The notes under the pieces: generated by a model
Database searches by the model: none
Told to the model about the DNA's origin: nothing
What the model saw: the letters and a program-made list of their open reading frames with translations, nothing else
Shown: piece by piece, positions 32,921 through 43,374 of the stretch
How the letters are laid out: every line of letters begins with the position of its first letter
How positions within the stretch are numbered: the first letter of the stretch is position 1
Origin: Pohlia nutans
Lineage: Eukaryota; Streptophyta; Bryopsida; Bryales; Mniaceae
Assembly (NCBI GenBank): GCA_022496805.1
Contig: CM040088.1
Span: 11,749,001 to 11,813,000 of the forward strand
DNA length: 64,000 nucleotides
Direction of reading: 5' to 3'
Made by a program: the position numbers and the translations under genes

Positions 32921-34482
32921 TTAGTCTACCTTGTCCAATGTTGCATTCTTCCCAATTGAACGAGAATAAGCTCCATTCTTCGTTGCATCATTTCTCAATG
33001 CTTCAAGTCTTCTATTATATTTTACAGTGCGATCAAGAAAATTCTTTCTATTGTTTGTTTTATAACCTGTCTTCATAATAGCTATGTGTAGATGGTTGTA
33101 CATGTTGGTATTGTACTCCACTAGAGCTCCAGATTGTTTGATTGAAGCCGCATAGTGCTTCATATTATAAGCTTTGACCACATTAAAATTTTATTTTTGC
33201 CAAATGCCTAAATGCATTGTAAATAACTATACAGTCCTGAAACACGGATACAATTCATCACTATTGCAAAATTAGTGAATTTATGATATTAAAATATATT
33301 TTCACACTCTGAGGTTTATAAACATTAGTACGTGTAACGTGTACTGTTGTGATTTCAAAAAAATAATTACACATACATACCTTTCCATGTAGTAGTCCAT
33401 CAATGCTAACTTCTCTTCATCAAATTCTTTGGAACCGCAAGATACTTCATACCATTGTAAGAAACTTACAATAGCTTCGGTGAAAAAACATGGCAGTAAT
33501 CCCAACAAACAAAATACAATGACTTGCACACCAAATAATTTTTTTATTAACTACTTCATCAAATTAGTTTAATGTACTGTGAAATAATGTAATTTAAGCA
33601 ATGTGAAAGAAATTCATTCACGTAAAAGCAAATTAAATCCAATGTAAAAGCAATTGATGTAAAATCAAATTGGATATTCTTAAATGTTAAATATAGGATG
33701 ATAATATGTTTTTTTAATGAAGTTTGTTCCCAAGTCACTTGCATTATTGAACGATGTTTGAAGCCAGCAAATTTTGTGCTTGAAGTAAGGTACCCTTCTC
33801 TTGATGAACCATGAAATCAAAAATGGATTTTTTTTTTCTGAATCTTTGATTATCATGATCCTTTCATCTAATTGATAGATTGAATTAAGGTAAAGTTATT
33901 TGAATAACTCCTGTAGTACATTCATCAATGTCTTGAAAACACCCCAAGTCCGCTTAGTGCAACATGTCGATGTTGATAGCTCTATAAGGATTGCCAAGTT
34001 CCGTCTCTCCACCAGCAAAATCCCAAAGTGCACACTATTTCATAATAATAAACATTGATTAACTTCATAAATGGCCAAATAAACATAAAAATAATAATTC
34101 GTGAATAATAATAATTTATACATAATTATATAAATTTGAATAAACATATAAATTAATTTTTTAAATTTAAAATTAATTATAAATGAAAATGTTAATATGA
34201 AAGATTCATCAATATGCACAAATAATCTTTTTCTACATAAATTTTTTAAATTTGAATCACATGTTAGGATAAAATTTTCACCTCCACTCGATGCAACAAG
34301 TGTTGCTTTGAAATGTTTTGTCGCCTTCTCATAGGTGCGGCCATCATTTCGTTATAGATTACCTTCATTATAGTCTTCGTGCAATAATTAAATGTTGTTT
34401 GAACATTTTTCAGCTCATCATATGGACACATGCACATACTACATGGATACATGCATCTGGTTGTGGTACAAGTGCAAGTCAC
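32921..34482 (-). pseudogene. Decayed Plavaka-like (CACTA group) transposase
   Basis: Fragments in order on the minus strand resemble the C-terminal half of Plavaka-type transposases. 34,482-34,279 encodes CMCPYDELKNVQTTF and MKVIYNEMMAAPMRRRQ, ending at a GT donor after HRVE. About 34,032-33,900 continues with ALWDFAGG and NPYRAINIDMLH, then a stop codon (TAA, likely from CAA) and ADLG; VFKTLMNVLQELF follows only after a 1-nt frame shift. 33,529-33,374 encodes TEAIVSFLQWYEVSC and LALMDYYMER. 33,181-32,921 encodes KHYAASIKQSGALVEYNT, HLHIAIMKTGYKTNNRKN. The stop and shift show it is dead. The assignment rests on remembered family motifs; a KDZ-type relative is possible. Upstream parts are not recognised, and the ends of the element were not found. 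Confidence 0.6.
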
Positions 34483-35140
34483 ATGTTTATAGGTTCACAT
34501 CTATTCACTTTAGTACATGTTTCGAATCTATCGTAGAGGAGAGAACTGAAAGATTGCTCTTTTCCCCCAAACCTAGTTATATATTGCAAATGATGTACTT
34601 AAATAGAACTGGAATCTTTATTTAGCTAAACATCATATATAGTTGTTGTCAACAATTTAAACATTAATGTTAGACGAAGAGATGTCTCATCGATAATCTT
34701 GTTTACTCCACTCTCCATCTAATAACACTAAAGTGTTCTAGCTCTTTAAACAATTACTTCAAATGGAATATATAAAATAAATAAAATGACTGAAATCAAT
34801 AAAACATATACCTTGAATTAAATTAAAATGAAATGAAATAATTTACAAAAAAATTAAATTAAATGTAAAAGCATAAAAAAATTTAAGGGAGAACACTCAG
34901 GCCAACGGTACAAGGCCATAACATAAAATTATGGTTTGTTACTTTAATTTCATCACTTTAAATTATAAAATAAAAATAAATAAAAACTAATGCATTGCTA
35001 AATTACAGTAAAGACATGGACCAACAACACATGGCTACACTAGTTGTATTTATAACTAGATCTTTGCAAAATTATAAAGTTGTAGAGCACTTGGATCCTT
35101 TAAAAGTTAATCCCTAACGAATCTTTTTGTCTATTAGGGC
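34483..35140. other. Intergenic, AT-rich
   Basis: May include the eroded 5' part of the neighbouring transposase relic; nothing can be translated convincingly. Confidence 0.4.
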
Positions 35141-35199
35141 ATGAAACTATATGTGGACTATTACTTCTATTATAAGCCCCATGTAATAATTATAAAATA

Positions 35200-35760
35200 T
35201 TACCTTTGGAGTTCAACCCGACCTTTTGGACCGCCCCGCCCAATCTTCTGTCTTGAGCTGCCTTTCCGAGTTGTAACGCAGCCGCCGCCCTCCGACCTCG
35301 CAGATTATATGATTTGTCCGACGCCCATGCTGAAGCAGATCGACGCAGGTGACGACGCTAAGTGGGCGACATATGGTTTTTTTTCTTGTGCTACCAGGAT
35401 CAAGTTGGGAGTGGAGGTTCATTTACGTCATTGCACGCATGGAGACTCGGAGCGAAGGAGGAGGAGAGAGCTCGAGGCATCGAGAGTATCGGCTGCACCC
35501 TTATCAAGGACCGCGATCGCGACCACTTTAGTCACCGCAAGGGCGACCCACACCTCAACTACCACGACATGGTAACTGACAGTTGTATCCCGTGCTACTA
35601 AGTGTTTGCGGTCCTCAATTTAGAGATTTTAGAAAAAAATTGCAGCATCTCTGGAGGCAAGGCTTCATGGACTCCATGATTCCGGTAGAGAACCAAAATT
35701 GATTACACAGCACCGATGACTAGTCAACTGAGGTCATCAAGTTCTTGCTCATCACTGAAC
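35200..35760 (+). pseudogene. GC-rich exon-like patch, origin uncertain
   Basis: A GC-rich island inside AT-rich DNA. One frame (about 35,400-35,572) reads AKEEERARGIESIGCTL then HFSHRKGDPHLNYHDM, preceded by a CAG and followed by a GT, as an exon would be. The pattern faintly recalls the switch region of EF1A/EFL-type GTPases (ERGxxIxCT, DAPGH) but key residues are missing. A possible next segment (HLWRQGFMDSM) runs into stops. I treat it as a probable gene fragment without a firm family. Confidence 0.25.
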
Positions 35761-35875
35761 GCGCAAGTCATCATCGAGAGAACGAAAGATCCCGTTCAGT
35801 GACATTCTTCTGAAAGTCTTGAAAGTAGGGTTGGCTTGCAAATTCCATCTGGGGCGTTTCGTAAGTGGGAAGCTA

Positions 35876-36250
35876 TAATGTTCTTCACTGATTTTGGTGA
35901 TATAAAACTTGGTCTCATTTAAAATATATTTTTCACTATATAAGCTATTGATTTTACATTTTAGAACCATGAATCCTTGGTCTTTTAGTGAGGTTTAATC
36001 CTTTAGTTTAATCTTTTGGTGAGGTTTAATCTTTTGGTTTAATCCTTGGGTTTGATCCTTTGATTTAATCCTTTGATTTAATTCTTTGGTTTAATCCGTT
36101 GGTTTAATCCTTTGGTGATGTTTAATCATTTGGTTTAATCCTTTAGTGAAGTTTAATCTTTTGGTGAAGTTTAATCTTTTGGTGAAGTTTAATCTTTGGG
36201 TTTAATCCTTTGGTTTAATCATTTGGTGAGGTTTAATCTTTTGGTGAGGT
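35876..36250. repeat. Family-A MITE end grown into a minisatellite
   Basis: 35,876-35,985 is the terminal part of a family-A MITE (TAATGTTCTTCACTGATT, GGTGATATAAAACTTGG, CATGAATCCTTGGTCTTTTA). Directly after it come many copies of TTTAATCYTTTGGT(GARG), 14-18 bp, to about 36,250. The unit begins with the MITE tip sequence itself, suggesting the array arose by expansion of that tip. Confidence 0.75.
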
Positions 36251-39250
36251 TTAATCAGATTGGACTATTGTGAAAGCGATGCAAACATTAATATTAGCGA
36301 TTGATAATTTGTTATACCTATATGTGCATCTGTAATTTCAGATCTCAAGAATTGAATGTGTAGTGATGTCCATGCATATTTTTGGTGCAAATTTGCTTTG
36401 GTTTTCTTGAATCTGTAAAGCTTTGAAATAGCGTGACTAAAAGAGGCTTGAGTTGGTTTGAGGTTATGTCTATCCTTGAAAGGGGAGAGTAGTTTTGTAT
36501 CATTGCCTCTTTGTCCGGTGGACACTGTGTCATTGTCATCACGAACAGACACTCTATTCACGTCGGCCCAAATCGTGTCTGGTGTTTTTATCTATCTATG
36601 TATTTGGCTTGAGGTTCAAAAAAGGGAGAGACACTTTCTCACAATTGTTTTGGTTCTACTTGTTCATTCTACACTAAATACCGTACAATTTTCTTGTTTC
36701 GTTTCGGTTGTGGGAGCAATGAAAGATAACAACCAACTTGAATCATGCGAAGGGGATAAGACGGGATAGCGATGGTGCGAGCGGAAGAAGGACACAACAA
36801 AGTCGAATCAAGATGTGAAGAGACCGTTGAACACATATATGGCCCTTCAAATGCAAATGCGGAGGTGCAACTTGTGTTCAAAGACTTCTCTCAAATTTTG
36901 CTTCAACTTCACGATGGTGCAAACAGAAGAAGAATGTTCATCGGTTCCTATTGCAGAGCAACGATAATATTAATTTTGGAGAATTTTATTTTTCAGCTCT
37001 TTGAAGGATATTAAAAGGTATGCAATCTCAAAGTGAATCATTGTCCTGGAACCTGCTGCTCCCTGCAGAGAACAGGAAGCTTGTATTGCTTAGGGATAAT
37101 TTTATGTAAGTCCAACTTGGTGGCAATTTTTTGTTTGATAAGCTCAACAAATGAAACTGGCATCGGGTGTAGATTTTGCGTGCGACACACATTTTGGAGA
37201 ATAAGAACTCCAACATGCGACAATTATGTTGCTGAAATTTATTTATTTGTCCGGAGATTAAATTCCAAAGTTGTACTTGAAGGAATATTCACGAATAGAA
37301 TTAGGCTCAGTTTCAGCAATGCCGGTCATAGCACTCATGTGATGGTCATTGTACAGTAAAATTGTACTCATGTGATACTTGAAGATAATACTTGTTTAAA
37401 GTAAATGGGACATGATGGTAGTTATGATTTCGTTTGCTTTTGCATTACAAAGAGTCTGTCTTATCGCAGAAACCGTTTGTTGAAAAATTTAGCGTCTTAA
37501 AGAGATTAATAGAGTCTGTTGGTGTTTTGCTGACTACACGAGAGGTATTGGTAGTTATGTTATGAGTATTGGAATCTTTTCATGCATATTAATGTGGACT
37601 GATAATATACTCAGTTTGTCTTGAGATCAAATTGTTTATCTATCTCTATTTCAAAAAAATAACCCATTATTGAGGACTTGAATCCTCCACTTGCATGCAA
37701 TAGTTTGAATAGCTGAAGCACCACTAGAGCATTGATTAGGAGATTTCCACCTACTGGAAACTTTGAGTGGTTGTTGAAGACATATTTTTGTTGTGTAGGG
37801 ACATCATTCCAACTTTACAATCGTTATGCGATTGTGTAGGGGATGAAGAAATGTCATAGGTATGCTATAGGTTAAAATTTTCTTTGTAGTTTTTGACAAT
37901 ACTATAATAATCTCCACTCTAATGAAATGTCAAATTACAGGTTCTAATGAGAGACGGGGAACATCGTCTAATTGTGGACATATGAACGAAGGCTATTGAA
38001 GAGATTCTTGCATGCTCTGTAAAGTCAATACCACACGAGGTACAATTTTGACATTGGCATGAATCATGAACATACATGTCGGGGGTTTTCATTAGTCTCA
38101 ATTCTGTGAATTTCTCAAAGTTCATCTATTGTTGGTCCTCCTAACTGCAATTAACAAGAGAGGAACATTTATGGTATTTTTCTCACATTGAATTACACGG
38201 AATTATAATCCAATGTTGTGAATATTGTATAAGCCATCGTCACATAAAATTTTCCATAGCTTCTCCTTTCTTAGATGTAAAGCTTAGGATTGGCTATAAT
38301 GACCTAGAGGTCAAGCTTACCAACGAGAGGCAAGAGTAGAGAAGTGATTAGCAATTTGTCTATGACATTCATCTTTGATAACAGATTATGATGTCTTTGT
38401 GTGCCCAAGTGCAAATTTGAGAATATATCACTGCCTTTTTGGCAAGAAGTTTGAGGATGAAAAGAGTGCAGGTTTGCTTAGCAATATGCCAAAGGATACG
38501 TTCAAATTATTGCACTTTCTTTTGCTCTGTCTTTGCACTTTTGTTGATATCTTTTGAAACTGAGATTGAATTTGAATGTGTCAAATGATCTTGCTTGCAT
38601 TCTCTCATTGGATGAGATCCTAGGTCATTTGGTAGGTGAGCAATATCTGCAAAATTATATGGCATTCTTTTCAATGGACTGATGACTTCCAGTGTGCTGC
38701 GATTGCTGCTGCCCTATTTGATTACATCAAACATAGGTAGGCTTGTTCCCTCCATTCTGTGATGAAAGGTTCTAGTTTCAGCTTCTATACATATTATGCT
38801 CTTCCCGTAACATTATGACAAGGGAGATTCAATCATACAAGAAAACAACATCATCCTTGAGACATTAATTATTAAATGACAAGGGATCTCTTTATTATAC
38901 TTGAGACAATTACATGACATGGCATGTGTACACAGGATAAAAGAACTCTTGCCAAATGTTTCTTTCTTGTAGCTGAATATTGTTGTAAAACTAGTCGATG
39001 ATAATAACAAGTGCATCATGCTTTGTGAAATGCAGTTGGTACCGATGCGGTGTCTTCAACATGTAACCGGAGCAAAATTCTAGATGTCTATGGTGACTTT
39101 TTCAATAGCCTCTAGTAGCCATTGTTGGCTCCTGACCAATACGCAAGCAAAACAGGTTTAAGTAGAGATCGTGGAGGTCTTAGGGTTTAGAGTAGAATCT
39201 ATCGATGAGCCACATTACGGACTATTGTGAATCGTAGACGAGTTGTACAT
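36251..39250. other. Intergenic, no gene supported
   Basis: Several open stretches of 60-108 codons overlap one another on both strands at 36,270-37,360, without recognisable families or splice structure. Around 36,815 one frame reads KRPLNTYM, which recalls an HMG box but stops matching at once. 37,400-39,250 shows nothing. Confidence 0.4.
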
Positions 39251-39660
39251 TTGGAAGTGCTTGCTATATAGTACTGTGAGGCATGTCGAAATTTAGAAAT
39301 CTAGTCCTTCAATACATTTGAAACTATTTGCAATCTACTACAGTGACACATTTAGAAATGTCGAAATGTAGTCCCTTGTACATTTGGAACTATTTGCAAT
39401 CTACTACTGTGAGACATCTTGAAATTTGAAAATCTAGGCTCTGTGTACATTTGGATTTGTTGCAGTCGCGTTGCAATATTGCAACATTTCACTAGCAATA
39501 CAAATGCAATTTTGCTTGCAATACAATTTTTATACTAAAACAAGATTGCAACAATATTGCAATGTGCAATTGTAAGCATTATTGTGATTGTACTGCAACA
39601 ATATTATATTGTTAAGCAATTGCGAGAGTAATTGTTGCAATATTGCATCAACATTAGAGT
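39251..39660. repeat. Degenerate ~80-bp repeats and TTGCAA-rich stretch
   Basis: 39,251-39,455 has about three diverged copies of a block with GTACATTTGGAACTATTTGC and GTGAGACATCTTGAAATT. 39,470-39,655 is dominated by variants of TTGCAATATTGCAAC, itself a palindrome, in both orientations. Confidence 0.55.
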
Positions 39661-39992
39661 TATCCGTAAAGTCACCTTGAATTTACAAAGAATTTTGCTT
39701 TATTATACTCTTATTTGTTCACTCCAAATAGTTAAAAGGTGTGCAAGATCTTGGTGGTCTATCATTATTAGGTGTGTAAGAGGTGTGTAAGAGCTTGGTG
39801 GTCTTCAAAAGTTTTTTAGCTCCTTTCTTGGTGCTAAAAAACTTTTGAAAACCACCAAGCTCTTTACACACCTCTTACACACCTAATAATGATAGACCAC
39901 CAAGATCTTAACTATTTGGAACAAATAAAAGTATAATAAAGCAAAATTCATGGTATCTTCTTCAAAATTTGATGGACTTTACGGATAACTCT
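39656..39992. mobile_element. Long foldback MITE, AGAGTTATCCGTAAAGTC ends
   Basis: The element starts AGAGTTATCCGTAAAGTC and ends with the exact inverse. The two halves are inverted copies almost to the centre: TTTTGCTTTATTATACT, GATCTTGGTGGTCTATCATT and GAGCTTGGTGGTCTTCAAAA all have complements at mirrored positions, leaving a loop near 39,830. At 337 bp it would fold into one long hairpin. A second element with the same ends is at 51,046-51,396. Confidence 0.88.
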
Positions 39993-41118
39993 ATTGTTAA
40001 AATAATGTTTTAGTTGTTTTTTTTTCTTGATGTATATATAGTAATTACTATATACAGTCATCTATCCATATTGACTCATCCATCCAAGTCAGAGGGTATC
40101 CCCTTCGTAGGCTCTAGAGGCCTCCTTACATGTTAATTGGGTGGGCAAAGATAGCCCGTGTGCACTGATGTCAGAATCTCCAAAGCATTTTCTTGTGCCG
40201 CTTAACAATATATTTCGGGAACACTTTAAAGCATAAAATTAGATTTTTTTGAAACCAAGCAATAAATGAATGCACATACGTCAAACCAATATCGGCAAAG
40301 AGCTTTGCCCAATTTTTGTGTTCATCCATGATTCAGTGGAAGGATTTTTGTTCACTCTTGTTTTCTAGCGCCATCTTTGCCCACCTAGTCAAGATGTGAG
40401 GAGGCCCTAGTTTGTCTATCAATGGTCAATCAATATTTACTTTTTCTAAAAATAGAGTGGATGTTCACTATTTTTAGAATTTCATTTGCTAAATCTTCAA
40501 ATTTTATAAAAAAACTTATAATTTTGGTCATTTCTAAAATAATTTAATTATAGACAATATAACTTAGGAACTATAGTATAAAAACTCTATGGAACTAATC
40601 AATACAATTAATAGTGATCAATGTTTGGAGTGAGTTCATGGGAATAATGAAAGCGTTAACCTAAAGTATTTTGATATATCTATTCCAAGCAACGACTTCT
40701 CCGATGTACAAACCAAGTATAAATACATAAATGTTTATTTAGATAAAGTAACCTATATAGAGTGGGATTACAAAGTGTAAACCATTGTTGATTAAATATG
40801 TTTACCATTTACTATTGTTCACCATAGTAAATCTAAAGAAAATTCGCTAAAATAATTAAACTTAGAATTATCCCAATAAGAACTTGAGCATGGTTTCATT
40901 ATTAAACTACCTTAGTTTTGTTGAATGAAGTTGGCAGTTGAAATTCCCAATTCTCAATTTTTAAGAAATTCTCAATTCTCTTACCGTGTGTTATTTGAAT
41001 ATAATATTAATAAACAGATAAATTTTCAAAGTGTTGATTATAGGTGTATGCAATGGTGTACATTTTAGACACGAGTTTAAATGGATTTTTCTTGCAATAG
41101 GGTAGATTTCATGTGTAA
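39993..41118. other. Intergenic, AT-rich
   Basis: No gene or repeat recognised apart from simple AT-rich composition. Confidence 0.5.
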
Positions 41119-41121
41119 TGA

Positions 41122-41282
41122 CACTATTACCTAGTAGAAAGGTGGTATTAACACCAAAGAATAGTATCAAAAGTATGGTACCCAAGGACCATATTGGCAC
41201 TAGTTTGGTACTACGGTAATATGGGGGCCTTGGCACCATTCTAATTCTAGCCTTGGTGCCCTAGACCACCTTTCTAGTAGTG
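41122..41282. mobile_element. CACTA-type MITE, 161 bp, TGA duplication
   Basis: The left end is CACTATTACCTAGTAGAAAGG and the right end CCTTTCTAGTAGTG, inverted with a short insertion in the left terminus. TGA flanks both sides (41,119-41,121 and 41,283-41,285). It shares the TAGTAGAAA(A)GGTG inner end with the 18,004-18,110 element, so both belong to one group. Confidence 0.75.
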
Positions 41283-41285
41283 TGA

Positions 41286-43370
41286 CCTTAGAGCATTACC
41301 ACCTATAGAAAATTTTGTTTTTAAATCTCAAATACCCTCTATTAGGTGAAAAGTGATGGAAATAAGGTGAATTTGACTTTTATTTGGAAATAAAATTTTG
41401 TCAAGGATACAAAAAAAAAAAAACTGAAATTAAGCTTCATTTGCAAGTATCGATATCCATTTCTAAAACGCCTTTCTTAATTCTTATACAACATAATTTA
41501 AACTTAGAAATATATATTTTTGTTTTTATTTATTTATTTATTTATTATTATAGATGTAAATTACATTTAAAGAATGCCAATATGGATAAATGAGTGTATT
41601 TAGTTTCTCTAAATTTGTAGGCATGTAGCGTCGTCAAATGCAGTCAATGAGACAATCAAATAGAACATTGAGATATATGGTATACGCCATTAGGAACGTT
41701 CCAAACTGTGTGGAAGGTGTATTATATGTAGCCACGAGTCTCCTATTACATGGATTAGTAAAACATTATATGGCAATCTTTGGAATCATAACAATCTTCC
41801 AAACCGTTTGAGAGTTAGAAAATTTTGTCAAATCAAACACAATCTATTGTAGTGATAGTTTGCAAGGTTAATGTATAAGTTGTTAACATGAACTTACAAG
41901 GCTTATCATATACAATTATATAATTTAATCCAAATTCTATATGTATTGTTTAAAAAGAGTGTATAGCGCTAAGCCAATGATGAAGTTTCTTTTATTTTAT
42001 ACACTCTTTCCATAGATGATCAAATTCAATTTTCAAAGAAAATAACATGTCTAAATCTGCACTTATCTTGAACATCCGACACTAACTCCACAACCAACCT
42101 ACACATCCAAAACTTGTTACAATACCAAATCTAAGCTTTACCTAAAATTGTCAAAGACAATAAATAAATTCAGTTCAACTCATTGTTATTCCGAACACAA
42201 ATCAACACACCATTAGAAAAAATTTGAGGGCCCTTCCATTTGACATCTGCATCACTAGACCTCATGCAAAACTAAAATAAAATAAAATAAAATAGAATAG
42301 AATATTAAAAATAGTTTTTAAATAAATAAAATATTAGTAAAATAAATTAAAATATTAAAAATATATTTAAAAAAATAAAATATTAGAATAAAATCCAATC
42401 TGATGTGGACGACGACTGTTAGGTTGTCAATTTTCATGTTCATTTTTCATTAGGAAGGATGTGATGAAAACTTACTGTCGGGTACTGTACTATCAATAAG
42501 TCTGTGATGATCCTAAACTACCACGTGACGATGGAGAGGTACCCAAACCAAATGGCATGGTTGATGATTCGATTCGCGTCCGTGAAATCGTTTCTCTACT
42601 TGATGGAAAATCCTTGCTGTAGGTTGCAAAAAGCAACTCAAGTGTTTCAAACAAAAAAGAAAAGAAAAAGTGTACTATCAATCAACCATTTATTTTTTAT
42701 TTTTTTAAAGAGTGCGTAACAAAATACCCTACATCATGGTCAGCTTCGACATTAATTAATTACTTTTTGTCCCAAAGTGTCACATGTCATCTTGTGATTG
42801 GTTAAGGGTGACGTGGACCTCTCAAAATCTGATGTGGAAATTCAATTTCGACGCCTGGTTGTCCGAAACCGACCACAACGTACGGTAATATGGTAAAACT
42901 GCATATGTCTACATTCATCCACATTTTGGACAGAAAATATGTTTCATCCACAGTTTCATGCTATTTTCATTCTAATATAGCGATTTCATCCAATTTGATT
43001 TTAGAAATTGAACATATTTTTGCAATCTAATATTGAGTTTTTGATCATTTTGTAGCCAAATTATTTTGTATTGGTGCAAAAAAAAAAAGCCCAAAAAGCC
43101 CAAAAAAAAACAGGTTGCTCTCAATACCAGAAAAGTGCGTTGTGCACGACTGTTGTGCATTTCATCGGTTGGTCACCATCTTCAATGGGCCGCCGTGTTT
43201 CTGGCCTCACTTTCACAACGGCAATTGCGTCAATCCTCATCAGAGTTTGAATTCTGACGAGTTCTGCAGATTTGATCGAGGTGTTGCGATGGTTGGCTAG
43301 TTCATTCTTCGGAGGTTGTATGAGAATCTGCATTGCAGAGGAGAGGGAGCAGGGTTTTAGGGTTTAAGGA
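41286..43370. other. Intergenic with dispersed repeat; 5' flank of TACO1-like gene
   Basis: 41,776-42,205 is a copy of the dispersed repeat also found at 47,500-47,960. 42,503-42,610 contains an exon-like frame (DPKLPRDDGEVPKPNGMVDD, then IRVREIVSLLDGKSLL, stop) without a recognised family, possibly a gene fragment. From about 43,080 the DNA becomes richer in GC and holds the likely promoter and 5' untranslated region of the next gene, with GGGTTTTAGGGTTTAAGG at 43,352. Confidence 0.45.
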
Positions 43371-43374
43371 TTCA

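Noticed and set aside
36815..36850. KRPLNTYM, resembling the start of an HMG box
   Set aside because: Only eight residues fit; the following sequence lacks the aromatic and basic positions of the domain.
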